Shown here piece by piece: positions 30,189 to 40,305 of a DNA stretch of 64,000 nt (positions are counted from its first letter, which is position 1; each line of letters starts with the position of its first letter). The stretch covers positions 1-64,000 of the forward strand of contig CAKUJM010000003.1 of NCBI GenBank assembly GCA_934661755.1. Reading direction: 5' to 3'. Source of the stretch: an uncultured Lentisphaeria bacterium. GTDB taxonomy: Bacteria; Verrucomicrobiota; Lentisphaeria; Oligosphaerales; Oligosphaeraceae. The notes under the pieces were generated by a model. That model was given only the letters and a program-made list of their open reading frames with translations, ran no database searches and was not told the origin of the DNA. The position numbers and the translations under genes were made by a program.

Positions 30189-30719
30189 ATGGGCAATCCG
30201 AAACTTTTTATTCTGTCCGAACAAATGCGCGGCGCGTCCTTCTCCCTTACGCTGGACCAGTACACCATCGGACGCGCCGACGGTTGCGACGTATGCATCT
30301 CCGATCCCACCGTGAGCGGCCATCATTGCACTCTTCATAAACTGGAGGACGACTCATACCTGATCAACGACGAGGGATCCACCAACGGCACCCGCGTGAA
30401 CAACGTCCCGGTGACTCCCGGGGAAGGCGTGGTCCTCCACAATGGCGACATCCTCCAGATCGGCGGCGTGGAGATCCTCTACGACGACATCCAGGGTGAG
30501 CGGGTCGAGAGCCGAACCATCTCCGTGATCAACCTGGATGACACCGGTACTGCGGAAATCAACAAGACCGCGATGAAGAACCTGGGCGACAAGCTGTCGG
30601 TCAGGCGTTCCAGCGCATTGCGGGACAACAGCAGCCATGGATTGATCCTCAACATCATCCTCGGGCTGCTGGCGGCGTTGATCGTCCTGGCGCTAATCTA
30701 TTTCTTCTTCTACAGGTAG
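30189..30719 (+). CDS. FHA-domain protein with C-terminal membrane anchor
   Basis: A 176-residue protein. The FHA phosphothreonine-binding domain spans about residues 10-100: [20 protein letters not shown] (Gly-Arg and Ser-x-x-His region), SGHHCTL and [12 protein letters not shown] are the conserved loops. A single C-terminal TM helix (about 152-173) is followed by FFYR, which would leave the FHA domain in the cytoplasm. AAGGA lies ahead of the ATG. Its likely partner is a Ser/Thr-phosphorylated protein; no kinase is encoded nearby. It is 119 bp upstream of ftsH and may be co-transcribed. Confidence 0.85.
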   Translation: MGNPKLFILSEQMRGASFSLTLDQYTIGRADGCDVCISDPTVSGHHCTLHKLEDDSYLINDEGSTNGTRVNNVPVTPGEGVVLHNGDILQIGGVEILYDDIQGERVESRTISVINLDDTGTAEINKTAMKNLGDKLSVRRSSALRDNSSHGLILNIILGLLAALIVLALIYFFFYR

Positions 30720-30837
30720 TCATTCCACCATTCCATCGGGCGCCATGCCGCCGAAGCCGGCATTGTCCGCGGATGATGCCGGCGAATCCCCTCCCCACGA
30801 TATTTCCCAATTTCACCCTGGATATTTCAGCAGCGCT

Positions 30838-33063
30838 ATGCAAGATCAGAAACAGGACCATCAGGATCAGAACCAGACTCCGCCGGATTCGCCGTCCAGC
30901 CGTCCGGAAAACCGCCCGCCACGCCATCCGCCGATTGCGGGATGGCAATATTTTTTCTGGGCGATGCTGCTCATTTTCGTGCCGCTGCTGGGGTATTACA
31001 CCTTCCATGACTCCGAGCCGGTGATCGAGCTCAAGCAGAACGAATTTGAGCAGAAGCTGCTGGACCGCCGGATCGTGAGCATGACGGTGACGGACAACAC
31101 CTCCTCGAACATCTGGCAGATCACCGGCACCTTCACCCCGGGGCCGGGGCCTGAGGCAGAAGGCGAGAAGATCCGGCAGCTTGCCGACAAGCCGTCGGCG
31201 GTGCGCAAATTCCGCTCCCAGGTGATCTATTCCGAGGAACTCGACAAGATGATCCGTGAACACGGCCCGGAGAGCACCGAGACCCGGCAAGGCGGCAGCT
31301 TCTTCGGGTCGCTGCTGGTCATGCTGCTGCCGACCCTGCTGTTCATTGCCTTCTTCTGGTTTCTCTTTGTCCGGCAATCCCGCGGCGGCGGAATGATGAG
31401 CTTCGGAAAATCACGCGCCCGGAAGCTGGAACCCGGCAAGACCCCCATCACCTTCCGTGACGTGGCCGGATGCGACGAGGCCAAGGAGGACATGCAGGAA
31501 GTCGTGGACTACCTGCGCGACCCGGCCAAATTCTCGCGGCTGGGCGGGCGCATTCCGCGGGGAGTGTTGCTGGTCGGGCCGCCGGGCACCGGCAAGACCC
31601 TGCTGGCCAAGGCGATTGCCGGCGAGGCCAAAGTGCCGTTCTACTCCATCTCCGGCTCGGATTTCGTCGAGATGTTCGTCGGCGTCGGCGCATCGCGTGT
31701 CCGCGACATGTTCGAAGAGGGGAAGAAAAACGCGCCGTGCCTGATCTTCATCGATGAAATCGACGCCGTCGGCAGATCGCGCTTCTCCGGAATCGGCGGC
31801 GGCCATGACGAACGCGAACAGACCCTCAATGCGCTGCTGGTGGAAATGGATGGCTTTGAGACCAACCAGGGAGTCATCGTCATCGCGGCCACCAACCGAC
31901 CGGATGTCCTGGATCCGGCACTGCTGCGCCCCGGACGATTCGATCGGCAGATCACCGTGGATCTGCCGGATCTGCGCGGGAGGCTGGCCATCCTCAAGAT
32001 CCATGCCGCCAAGACCAAGTTGGCCGCCGAGGTCGATCTGCGCATCATCGCCCGCGGCACTCCGGGATTCTCCGGAGCCGATCTGGCCAACCTGATCAAC
32101 GAGGCCGCATTGTCGGCGACCCGCAAGAACCACGACGCTGTCGACATGGCGGATCTGGAGGAGGCGCGCGACAAGGTACGCTGGGGCAAGGAACGCCGTT
32201 CCCATCGCATGGACGACAAGGTGCGGCGGATCACCGCATACCATGAGGCCGGCCATGCGCTGGTGGGGATGCTCTGCCCCGACGCCATGCCGCTGCACAA
32301 GATCACCATCATCCCCCGCGGCGCCTCGCTGGGGGCCACCATGTCGCTGCCGGAGAATGACGAGGTGATGAAATCACGCAATGAATTGCTTGACTTGATC
32401 GCCGTCTGCTACGGCGGCCGCACCGCCGAGGAACTCGTCTTCGGCGATGTGAGCACCGGGGCGGCAATGGATATCAAGCAGGCCACCGACATTGCGAAAA
32501 AGATGGTATGCCAGTGGGGGATGTCCGAAAAGCTCGGCCTGGTCAACTACGCTGGCGGACGCGAGGAGCACATCTTCATCGGACGCGACATCACCCGTTC
32601 GGAGGACTTCTCACAGGAAACCGCCCGGGAGATCGACCTGGAAATACGACACATCATCGACTCCGCGCATGACCGAGTGGTCAGGTTGCTTACGGACAAT
32701 CTCGACAAGCTGAAGCTGCTGGCGGAGACCCTGCTCAGCCGCGAGACCCTCATGGCGCACGAGGTATACGAACTGCTAGGCATCCCGGAGCCGGAATCCA
32801 AGCGATCCCCCGAGGACCTGGCCCACGACTTTGACGACCCCGCGTTGGAGGAACTGCGCAATGTCGCAGAAAACACGGAGAACACGGAAAACACGGAGAA
32901 CACGGAAAACACGGAGAACACGGAAAACACGGAAAACACGGAAAACACGGAAAACACGGAAAACACGGAAAACACGGAAAACACGGAGAACACGGAAAAC
33001 ACGGGGAGCACGGAAAACACGGGGAACACGGAGAACACGGGGAGTACGGAGAAGACCAAGTAG
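30838..33063 (+). CDS. ftsH: ATP-dependent zinc metalloprotease FtsH
   Basis: A 741-residue membrane AAA protease. A Pro/Gln-rich N-terminus leads to TM1 ([19 protein letters not shown]), a periplasmic domain, TM2 ([19 protein letters not shown]), Walker A GPPGTGKT (247-254), Walker B LIFIDEID, the second region of homology (RPGRFDRQ), and the zinc site HEAGH (469-473). It degrades misfolded membrane and some soluble proteins. The last ~63 residues are a run of Asn-Thr-Glu triplets, unlike any FtsH tail I know. The open frame extends upstream to 30745; 30838 was chosen because the TM1 region normally lies near the N-terminus. Confidence 0.93.
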   Translation: MQDQKQDHQDQNQTPPDSPSSRPENRPPRHPPIAGWQYFFWAMLLIFVPLLGYYTFHDSEPVIELKQNEFEQKLLDRRIVSMTVTDNTSSNIWQITGTFTPGPGPEAEGEKIRQLADKPSAVRKFRSQVIYSEELDKMIREHGPESTETRQGGSFFGSLLVMLLPTLLFIAFFWFLFVRQSRGGGMMSFGKSRARKLEPGKTPITFRDVAGCDEAKEDMQEVVDYLRDPAKFSRLGGRIPRGVLLVGPPGTGKTLLAKAIAGEAKVPFYSISGSDFVEMFVGVGASRVRDMFEEGKKNAPCLIFIDEIDAVGRSRFSGIGGGHDEREQTLNALLVEMDGFETNQGVIVIAATNRPDVLDPALLRPGRFDRQITVDLPDLRGRLAILKIHAAKTKLAAEVDLRIIARGTPGFSGADLANLINEAALSATRKNHDAVDMADLEEARDKVRWGKERRSHRMDDKVRRITAYHEAGHALVGMLCPDAMPLHKITIIPRGASLGATMSLPENDEVMKSRNELLDLIAVCYGGRTAEELVFGDVSTGAAMDIKQATDIAKKMVCQWGMSEKLGLVNYAGGREEHIFIGRDITRSEDFSQETAREIDLEIRHIIDSAHDRVVRLLTDNLDKLKLLAETLLSRETLMAHEVYELLGIPEPESKRSPEDLAHDFDDPALEELRNVAENTENTENTENTENTENTENTENTENTENTENTENTENTENTENTGSTENTGNTENTGSTEKTK
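32873..33060 (+). repeat. 9-bp tandem repeat encoding (Asn-Thr-Glu)n
   Basis: About twenty copies of a 9-bp GAAAACACG/GAGAACACG unit inside the 3' end of ftsH. Toward the end Gly and Ser replace some residues. The unit keeps frame whatever the copy number. Confidence 0.92.
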
Positions 33064-33135
33064 TGTCGGGCCTCAGCCGTCCGTGTGACCCGCAGATTCC
33101 TTCTTTTTCGTCCACCACGTTGCCTGTTTTTGATT

Positions 33136-34302
33136 ATGCTTCCCTTCCTGTCCTCCTGGCTTGAACCCTTCTGGGGGCCATTCCGGTTGCTTTCATCCCG
33201 GATGGTTCTGATGATGATCGGCGTCCTGCTGTGTGCATCGCTGGTCTGGTGGCTGCTGCCGCATTGCTATGGCTTCCTCCCCCATGATCGCGGGAAGAAT
33301 TTTGTCAAGGACTCGGCGTTGTCCAAGGGCAAGCCGACCGGCGCAGGCATGCCTCTGGTATTGATTTACCTCTTCTGCGCCTTCCTGGTCTTGCCGTTTT
33401 ATACCGAGTATGCGTTGATCGGTCTCTGTCTTCTGGCCATCATGCTGACGGGATATTTTGACGACAGAAGCACGGCCAGCTGGGGGCAGCTGAAGAAGGG
33501 GCTGCTGGATCTGGCGATTTCATTGGCGGCGGCATGGGTGATCGCCCATTGGCAATCGCCGCGCATCTGGCTGCCGTTCGTAAAAAGCGGCCATGACGGC
33601 GGTTGCTTTCTGGTTCCGCTATACGTCTATATCCCGGTGGCGGCATCGTTGCTGTGGCTGACCATCAACACTGTCAATTGCTCCGACGGCGTGGATGGCG
33701 TCGCCGGATCGCTGGCGCTTTTCGGACTATGCGGGATGGGGGCGTTCCTCTATGGCATCATGGGCCATAGCACCGTCAGCGCCTATCTGCTGCTGCCGTT
33801 GGTGGAGAATGGCGCATCCTGGGCAATCATGCTGCTGACTGCGGCCGGCGCCCTGGCGGCCTATCTGTGGTACAATGCCAGCCCCAGCCAGGTGATGATG
33901 GGCGATGCCGGCAGCCGCTTCTTCGGACTGCTCCTCGGATTGTCGATCCTGGCTTCCGGCAATCCCTTCATGCTCCTGGCGATCGCGCCAATCCTGTTCA
34001 TCAATGGCGGCGCCGGACTTATCAAGCTGGTGGTGCTGCGGCTGCTGAAAAGGATGGGCTTTGACACCCGTCCGCCGCTGTCGGCAGTCCCCAACCCCAT
34101 CCACCCGGAGAACTTTGCTTCCGACGAGGAGGCCGCCCGGCAAATCCCCCTGGTTCGTCTTCTCCATCGTTATCGTTTTCCCATCCACGACCATTGCCGG
34201 AAGAACCTCGGCTGGTCGGACACCCAGGTGCTCATGCGGTTCATGCTGTTGCAGGCCTTGATCATGCCAATCGTGATTATATTAATGGTCAAGTTGAGGT
34301 GA
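33136..34302 (+). CDS. mraY: MraY-like phospho-N-acetylmuramoyl-pentapeptide transferase
   Basis: A 388-residue polytopic membrane protein with about ten TM helices. MLTGYFDDRS carries the double Asp motif, NTVNCSDGVDGVAGS matches the N-x-x-N-x-x-DG-x-DG catalytic motif, and MGDAGSRFFG and PIHPENF match later family motifs. It should transfer phospho-MurNAc-pentapeptide to undecaprenyl phosphate, giving lipid I. It lies outside any mur/fts cluster. A related WecA-type transferase is a less likely alternative. ATG 33136 places the first TM helix near the N-terminus. Confidence 0.85.
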   Translation: MLPFLSSWLEPFWGPFRLLSSRMVLMMIGVLLCASLVWWLLPHCYGFLPHDRGKNFVKDSALSKGKPTGAGMPLVLIYLFCAFLVLPFYTEYALIGLCLLAIMLTGYFDDRSTASWGQLKKGLLDLAISLAAAWVIAHWQSPRIWLPFVKSGHDGGCFLVPLYVYIPVAASLLWLTINTVNCSDGVDGVAGSLALFGLCGMGAFLYGIMGHSTVSAYLLLPLVENGASWAIMLLTAAGALAAYLWYNASPSQVMMGDAGSRFFGLLLGLSILASGNPFMLLAIAPILFINGGAGLIKLVVLRLLKRMGFDTRPPLSAVPNPIHPENFASDEEAARQIPLVRLLHRYRFPIHDHCRKNLGWSDTQVLMRFMLLQALIMPIVIILMVKLR

Positions 34303-34321
34303 CGGCGGTCTTCGCCGCCGT
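34302..34321 (+). terminator. hairpin overlapping the mraY stop
   Basis: ACGGCGG and CCGCCGT pair around a TCTTCG loop, beginning in the mraY stop codon. There is no T-run, so termination is uncertain. Confidence 0.35.
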
Positions 34322-34426
34322 GGTGACAGCCGGGCGTCTGGATCTGGCCATAGAGCTTCCTTGCGTGGACAGTTCTGTCCCGTGGAGGGGCGTCAGACCA
34401 GCAAACAAACAGGAGGGTAGAGTCCA

Positions 34427-34906
34427 ATGAAAAGAAGTCATTCATTCATGGCCGTGCTTGGGTTGTCGCTGTTTCTGGCCCCGGGCGTGACATTCGCCCA
34501 ATCCACCACTTACTTCTACAACGCCGATGGCACCAACGCCGGGCGTTCCCAGAGCAACGGCGACACCACCTACTACTACAATTCCGACGGCACCAGCGCC
34601 GGGCGTTCCCAGCGGCGCGGCGACACCACCTACTATTACAATTCCGACGGCACCAGTGCCGGGCGCTCCCAACGCAGCGGCAACACCACCTACCACTACA
34701 ACTCCAACGGCACCAACGCCGGGCGCTCCCAGCGCGACGGCAGCACCACCTACCACTACAACTCCAACGGCACCAACGCCGGGCGCTCCCAGCGCAACGG
34801 CAGCACCACCTACCACTATAACTCCAACGGCACCAGCGCCGGGCGTTCACAGGGGATGGGAAACTCCCGCGGGCCGAACCGAAACAGCTCGCCGTTCCAG
34901 TGGTAG
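34427..34906 (+). CDS. secreted 20-residue repeat protein
   Basis: A 159-residue exported protein of unknown function. The signal peptide runs to about FA/QS (residues 24/25). Six tandem 20-residue repeats follow, with consensus TTYYYNSDGTSAGRSQRxGx; at DNA level the period is exactly 60 bp. A short basic, Asn/Ser-rich tail ends it. Tyr/Asn/Gly-rich repeats of this type may form beta-solenoid or YD-like structures; this is inference. GGAGG lies 11 bp ahead of the start. The next gene, 38 bp on, encodes the gingipain-like protein. Confidence 0.75.
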   Translation: MKRSHSFMAVLGLSLFLAPGVTFAQSTTYFYNADGTNAGRSQSNGDTTYYYNSDGTSAGRSQRRGDTTYYYNSDGTSAGRSQRSGNTTYHYNSNGTNAGRSQRDGSTTYHYNSNGTNAGRSQRNGSTTYHYNSNGTSAGRSQGMGNSRGPNRNSSPFQW

Positions 34907-34943
34907 GCGGCTTGGCAGCCGGCAGCGGGGGGGGTGACAACAT

Positions 34944-37900
34944 ATGAAGCCGGATGACGGGGAGACGAGGCGGAAATTGCGCAGGGCGTTGTCGCGTCTG
35001 CCGCTTTTGCTGCTGATATTCGCCATCATCACAACGCTATGGATGCAGCGTGGCAACATCACCGGCACTGGCGCGACGTCGTCGGCCGCGCATCATCTGA
35101 CGGCCTCGGCAGAGCGCGATCCGGGCGTCAAGCCGCCGATGGTGCCGATGGCCGTCAAGGCGCCACCGTCCAAAACCGCCGAGGCCCCACGCCACGGGCC
35201 ATTCACCGTCATCTCATCCTCTCCGGAGGGGTGCGTAGTCCGATTCACCCTCCCGGACTATGCCGTGACTGCATGCACCGATCAGGACGGAAATGCCTGC
35301 AGCCGCATCGATTCCGAAGGCGCCGCGCCATTGGCGGTCGCCGGATTGCCCGCCCTGCCCGCATACAGCTTCGCCCTGGCCACTGCTCGACACGCCAGAG
35401 TGGAAATCACTGTCGAGGAACAGCAAACCACCGTGATTCCGGATTGCCGCCCGCCGGCTGGACAGGCACCGCAGCTGTGCCATGGCGGCCGCCAGCCCCC
35501 CGGCGCACCGACGCCCGCTGCGCCCGACGGCGGCATTCTCCCCGGCGGAGGCGCGATGATATCACCGGCATTCACCATGCGACGGCTCGAGGGGCGTTTT
35601 GTCACGTTCACGCCTTTCCAATACCACGTTGATGAAAACTGCGTCGTGGCCTCCACTGAGGCGGTATTGCGCATCCGCTTTCTCGACGCCGATCCGGACG
35701 CGGCCGCATTTGCGCTGGATGATGACGCTGCCATCGCCCGACTCCAGCGGTCCTTTTTCCTCAATGCGCCGGATAACGCAGCCGCCGCCGATGGCGGCGC
35801 AGATCCCGCGGTCATCGTGGCCGGAACTTTGCAGCTGGTCGTCCCCGCCGCCTGGGCATCGTCGCCGGCCATTGACGACTTCATTTGCTGGAGACGCCAG
35901 CTGGGCTGGGAGGTCGAGCTGCTGGCCATCGGCGATGACGCCGGCACCGCCAACACCGGCACCGCCATCAAATCGGCCTTGCAGGAGCGCTATGACGCCA
36001 ACGCCTTCACCCATCTGCTGCTTTTGGGCGACTACGCCGCCATTGAGCCATATCAGCACTCGCTACGCGACGAGCTAGGCAATATCGCGACTGACTACGT
36101 CGTCTCAGCACCGGAGAGGATGCACGCCATGGTTGCCAGCGACACCCCGTATGCCTTCCTCGACGGCACAGGCGACATCCTGGTTCCTGACGCCTTCTTC
36201 TCCCGGCTGCCATCGGCAACCATGACGGAGCTGGAGGCGTCCCTGCGTCGGCTGATGGCGCTGGAACGCGGGGAAGGCCACGAATCCGGCCAGTGGCTGG
36301 AAAATGCCCTATACATCGCAGATGGCGCTTCTTCGGCCAGCCGACCCTATGCCGGACAAAGTGACAGTCAGCTGATGGAGCAGATGCGGGAGGCGCTCCA
36401 CGGGCTGTATTCTCCGGACAACACCACGGCGCTATATAAGGGTGGCGACCCGGCGCCGCAGCCCGATGTCATCGTCAATGCCTTGAATCGCGGCGTGGCG
36501 CTGATGCTCTATCTTGGTCATGGCCTCTGCGACATGCTGCCCACCGGCGGCTTCTCCTCCGCACTTGCCGCCGGCCTGGCCAATGACGGGCGGCTGCCAT
36601 GGATTGCGGCACCGGTCTGCCATGCTGGCAACCTCGAACACGGCACGCCATTCGACTTGACTGCCAGCCACCGTGATGCGCCATACCGGTGCCTGGCGGC
36701 GCAGCTGTTTTCGCCGACGGCGGAGACCGCCGGGGCCGCCGCGGTGGCCTGCTCCACCTCCGCCACCTTCTGGGATCCGCCAATCGCCCAGCTTGAATCG
36801 TTCTGCGAAAATCTGAAAGGCCGGGACTGGCGCTGCAACGGCGAGCTGTTCAGCAGGTCAGTGTTGGCGGCCGTCCAATTCTGCGTCACCTACTACGACA
36901 CCTATCATTCCAGAACCTACGACAGCGCCTTCGCCGCGTTCCATGCCTGGGAAAGCTACCTGGCCGGCGACTGCAGCGCCGTCCCGCGGCTGTTCCCGCC
37001 GCAAGCCGGCTTCTTCTCGGCCGCTCTTGCTGAGAACGGCTCGTTGTCCATCACATTGCATCATGATGACGGCACGCCCGTGACAGCCGCCGCCATCTGC
37101 ATCCAAAACCGCGGCAAATTCATCTGCGCCCGCACCGATGACCGCGGCCTGGCGGAATTCCCATTGAAAATCGATGAATTGGCCAGCGGCGCCATGGTGC
37201 GGTCCATCGCCCCGACCCTGCAATTCACTGAAGCGCCGCTGATCATGTCCTGGCTGGACACCAATCGAGACCATGTCGTCTCCAATCGTGAGCTGCTTGA
37301 TTTTCTGGAGCAAAACGGCATCGGCACCGGCACGGCGGCCGGGAAAATGGCAATAGCGGCCTGGCAGGAACACCATCCTCCCGTGAGCCATGGCCCGGAC
37401 ACCCCGCCCACGGAGGAGCGCGGTCCGATAGTTTATTGCGCCACTGTGAAAATCGACTCCACCCACACCATCGGCTCCCTGCTGGAGGCGAAAATCACCA
37501 TCGACTGCTTTGACGAAGCCCATGCCGAAGTGCGCCTTGGGGAGTCGGAGCTCTCGCAGCTCCTGGAGGGCGGGTATTCCATCGAGCGCATCGTGCCCGT
37601 CCCGCACTCCACGCCAGCAGCTCCGCCGGCATCCTTGAGCCAGTTTGGCGAAAATGCCACGGCCGTGGCAGGCGCCACGCCGGATGCGGGGATGGCATAT
37701 GATGAATTGGAGTCGCGGCTTGATGCGCTTGGCGCACCCCTTTGGCCGCTGCTGTGCCCGGGATATGCCGGACTTTCCGTCCAGAGGCGGCGGCTGCGAG
37801 TACTGCGGGTCGCAATTGGCCAGGACTGCCCGGAAGACGCCGCCGCCGGCCGGCGTCCCCAGCTGCTCATTGCCGCCGGGATGCATGGCAACGACCATGC

Positions 37901-39218
37901 CGGCACCCGTGCCGTCATGCATCTTGCCCGGAAACTGGCGGCGGCCGCCGCTGGCACCGACACTTCGCCGGAGGTGGCGCGGCTGCGGGCTTTGGCGCAA
38001 AAATGCGTGATCTGGCTGATCCCCAGCCTCAATCCCGATGGATATGCAGGCAACACTGCCGCCAATGCCGGGCATTTTCTCATCGACACCTACTATCCCG
38101 GCCATCCCGGCGGGAGCGAACGCGCCACTTTTGCCTCCGGCGATCAAATGGAGTTGTTTGCGCCGATGGCCAACGGCCGGCAGCTCCAGCCAGAACAGCG
38201 TGCAATCATGCGCTGGCTTTGTTCGCATGACATCGATGCGGCGCTATACCTCTGCGGCGACGGCCAAAACGCACCGTATTGGCCCAATGACGATGATCCG
38301 CTGCTGCTCCGGCTGGCACAGTCATACGCACCCGGCTGCGCCAGCGCCGCCAATGGACTTGTCGATCGTCTTGAAGAGTGGCAATGGCGCTACCTGGGGA
38401 CCTATCCCGCGAGGATGCCAGTGGACGGCAATGACGGCGCCACCGCAATCGCCAATTGGATCGAATGCGCTTCTGAACAGGACTTCCGCCGACCGCAAAG
38501 CCAGATCCACCGGAAATTTGAGCTGGCCGCGCCAAGGCGCCCATATCGTCCCGGAGACCACATCGAACTTGCCGGCAAATTCGGCTTCCCGTCATCATCC
38601 GCGTCACGCGTTCTGCGCTTTGAATTGCCGCCGGAGACCGCCATGCAGGCACAGTTGCCAATGCGCAGCTACGGCGCTGTCGCCGAAATCCTGGTTGCCG
38701 CGGATGCCATGACGGAAGAGGTCTGCGCAACCTTGCTGACGCCTCGCCATGACCAGGTGGAAATGCGGGTCGTGGCGACCACCGATTCCACTGCCGCCGC
38801 CATCGACGGCGCCGGCGCCGCAATCCAGCTTATTCCATGTCCCATGGCCAGCTTCAAATGCACGAATGCCGCCGGGTGGCAGTTGACGCGCCATGGCGGA
38901 AGCGGCGACGATCCTGCCATGACCTGGCAGGACGGGCGGTTCGCCCCGGCGACAATACCCGAAACCGGCTTCATTTGCCGACAATTGACGCCGCATGACA
39001 CAGTGCAATGCTGGTGGCAGGAGCCGGAATGGCGCCGCTATCCGGCGGGCATGACGCTGTTTGCACCCAGTGCGGCCTATCAGTGGAAAAACGCCATCCC
39101 GCTTTGGCATCTTGACCCCGACAGCCGATGCTATCGCCGAATCCACACCGGCCAGGAACTGTCGCCGGCGACCGGCTATTGGCTCCATCTTCCGTCACCG
39201 CAGTGGCTGATGCTGTGA
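34944..39218 (+). CDS. gingipain (C25)-like peptidase fused to M14 carboxypeptidase-like domain
   Basis: A 1424-residue protein anchored or exported by an N-terminal hydrophobic segment (LPLLLLIFAIITTLW). The C25 domain runs from about residue 285 to 640: LYLGHGLCDM gives catalytic H526 and APVCHAGNLE gives catalytic C559. After an Ig-like stretch, an EF-hand-like loop starts at D772 (DTNRDHVVSNRE). The M14-like domain follows with AGMHGNDHAGT (H981, D984) and IPSLNPDGY. The usual HxxE is HxxD here, and the third ligand region reads ALYLCGDG (C1104) where family members have a His. The carboxypeptidase part may therefore be altered or inactive. The role is probably extracellular proteolysis. 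Confidence 0.75.
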   Translation: MKPDDGETRRKLRRALSRLPLLLLIFAIITTLWMQRGNITGTGATSSAAHHLTASAERDPGVKPPMVPMAVKAPPSKTAEAPRHGPFTVISSSPEGCVVRFTLPDYAVTACTDQDGNACSRIDSEGAAPLAVAGLPALPAYSFALATARHARVEITVEEQQTTVIPDCRPPAGQAPQLCHGGRQPPGAPTPAAPDGGILPGGGAMISPAFTMRRLEGRFVTFTPFQYHVDENCVVASTEAVLRIRFLDADPDAAAFALDDDAAIARLQRSFFLNAPDNAAAADGGADPAVIVAGTLQLVVPAAWASSPAIDDFICWRRQLGWEVELLAIGDDAGTANTGTAIKSALQERYDANAFTHLLLLGDYAAIEPYQHSLRDELGNIATDYVVSAPERMHAMVASDTPYAFLDGTGDILVPDAFFSRLPSATMTELEASLRRLMALERGEGHESGQWLENALYIADGASSASRPYAGQSDSQLMEQMREALHGLYSPDNTTALYKGGDPAPQPDVIVNALNRGVALMLYLGHGLCDMLPTGGFSSALAAGLANDGRLPWIAAPVCHAGNLEHGTPFDLTASHRDAPYRCLAAQLFSPTAETAGAAAVACSTSATFWDPPIAQLESFCENLKGRDWRCNGELFSRSVLAAVQFCVTYYDTYHSRTYDSAFAAFHAWESYLAGDCSAVPRLFPPQAGFFSAALAENGSLSITLHHDDGTPVTAAAICIQNRGKFICARTDDRGLAEFPLKIDELASGAMVRSIAPTLQFTEAPLIMSWLDTNRDHVVSNRELLDFLEQNGIGTGTAAGKMAIAAWQEHHPPVSHGPDTPPTEERGPIVYCATVKIDSTHTIGSLLEAKITIDCFDEAHAEVRLGESELSQLLEGGYSIERIVPVPHSTPAAPPASLSQFGENATAVAGATPDAGMAYDELESRLDALGAPLWPLLCPGYAGLSVQRRRLRVLRVAIGQDCPEDAAAGRRPQLLIAAGMHGNDHAGTRAVMHLARKLAAAAAGTDTSPEVARLRALAQKCVIWLIPSLNPDGYAGNTAANAGHFLIDTYYPGHPGGSERATFASGDQMELFAPMANGRQLQPEQRAIMRWLCSHDIDAALYLCGDGQNAPYWPNDDDPLLLRLAQSYAPGCASAANGLVDRLEEWQWRYLGTYPARMPVDGNDGATAIANWIECASEQDFRRPQSQIHRKFELAAPRRPYRPGDHIELAGKFGFPSSSASRVLRFELPPETAMQAQLPMRSYGAVAEILVAADAMTEEVCATLLTPRHDQVEMRVVATTDSTAAAIDGAGAAIQLIPCPMASFKCTNAAGWQLTRHGGSGDDPAMTWQDGRFAPATIPETGFICRQLTPHDTVQCWWQEPEWRRYPAGMTLFAPSAAYQWKNAIPLWHLDPDSRCYRRIHTGQELSPATGYWLHLPSPQWLML

Positions 39219-39293
39219 CAGGCAGTGGACATGCCGGAAAATCCGGAGGCCAGGGAAACAGCGCCGCAGATTCGGGTTATATTCCCGAGGTGG

Positions 39294-39325
39294 CGTCTCG
39301 TGAAATCAGCAAGGGGAGCGCGGAT
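39294..39325. repeat. dispersed hairpin-element half site (copy A)
   Basis: CGTGAAATCAGCAAGGGGA resembles CGTGAAGTCAGCAGGGGA at 41827. It is preceded by GATTCGGGTTATATT (39276-39290), matching the GATTCAGGTTATATT at 42004. This is a partial copy of the element seen in full at 43.3 and 45.0 kb. Confidence 0.45.
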
Positions 39326-39433
39326 ATTTTTTTTGCCAATCTGACCTGACGGGCACGTAGATGCCTGTCTGTGGATTTTCATGGCGCCACCACCATAACG
39401 ACGCGAAATGACCAATCTTACGGATTGAAGAAC

Positions 39434-40120
39434 ATGATACATGCAGCCCTGGATACCTCTGACGGTGTCGCCCTGGCGATTTCACAAGACGATGACATGC
39501 TGTACAATGGGCGGCTCGACGCCAGCGGACGCAACAGCGACCGGCAGCTGGTGCCGTTCGTCATCGACGCATTGGCAAAAAAGGGGCTGACGCCGGCGGA
39601 TGTCACCCATTGGAGCGTCGGCACCGGCCCCGGATCATTTGCCGGACTGCGGTGCGGAATTGCCATGCTCAAGGGTTTCCGGATGGTCTCCGGAGCATTT
39701 TTGCGGGGCATTCCGACCTCCTGCGCCATCGCCGCCAGAATCGCCGACGGAAAAAAACAGCTGATTGGAGTGCTGCATGACGGCCGTTGCAACCAGGTGC
39801 TCCTGGCACGGGTGCAAGGCGATTCGCCCGCCAATTGCCAATTGGCGGAAATGCCCCGGCCGCTGGATCCGGAAGAACTGCTCGATGATGGGCATCGCTG
39901 CGACTGCTATGCCGCGTTGGCTGATGTCGCTTTGCCTGACCTGCCGCCGTCAATCGCCCAAAGGCTGCATCGCCTGGACGCCGTTGATGCGGCAATGATG
40001 CTGACGGCCTCCGAAAAACTCTACCCCTGGCCGCAAAGCGAAGAGGAGGTCGAGCAATCGACCGCGCCGCTCTATGTGCGGCAGGCTGTATTCGTCCATC
40101 CCGCCACCCTGCGGGCCTGA
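39434..40120 (+). CDS. tsaB: tRNA threonylcarbamoyladenosine biosynthesis protein TsaB
   Basis: A 228-residue ASKHA-fold protein. MIHAALDTSDGVALAI is the phosphate-1 region and WSVGTGPGSFAGLRCGIAML the hallmark TsaB motif (GxGPGSFTGLR). It works with TsaD, TsaE and TsaC to make t6A37 in ANN-decoding tRNAs; none of these partners is adjacent. The frame is open from 39371, but homology starts at 39434. Confidence 0.88.
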   Translation: MIHAALDTSDGVALAISQDDDMLYNGRLDASGRNSDRQLVPFVIDALAKKGLTPADVTHWSVGTGPGSFAGLRCGIAMLKGFRMVSGAFLRGIPTSCAIAARIADGKKQLIGVLHDGRCNQVLLARVQGDSPANCQLAEMPRPLDPEELLDDGHRCDCYAALADVALPDLPPSIAQRLHRLDAVDAAMMLTASEKLYPWPQSEEEVEQSTAPLYVRQAVFVHPATLRA

Positions 40121-40305
40121 AATGACGGCCGCCAAGCCTGCGGCATCACCGCGCCCGACCATATCGGCGGCTTCGTCGCGCACCATCGGCCCCTGGCGGC
40201 CGCAGCCCCGCCGACGGGAGAGCCGCTGCGGCGGAATGGGGTCATGGGGGCACATGACCGCCCCGGCGCCGGTTTTCGGCATATGATCCGGATTCCGGCA
40301 AAAAG

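Noticed and set aside
32873..33060. Possible CRISPR array
   Set aside because: The 9-bp units are contiguous without spacers and in frame with ftsH; no cas genes are present.
37632..37664. FGENATA segment in the gingipain-like protein as a copy of the 156-bp repeat
   Set aside because: Only a short coincidental match; neither the inverted arms nor the rest of the unit is present.
36858..38228. 456-codon minus-strand frame inside the gingipain-like gene
   Set aside because: Shadow of the plus-strand gene, which carries recognisable protease motifs.
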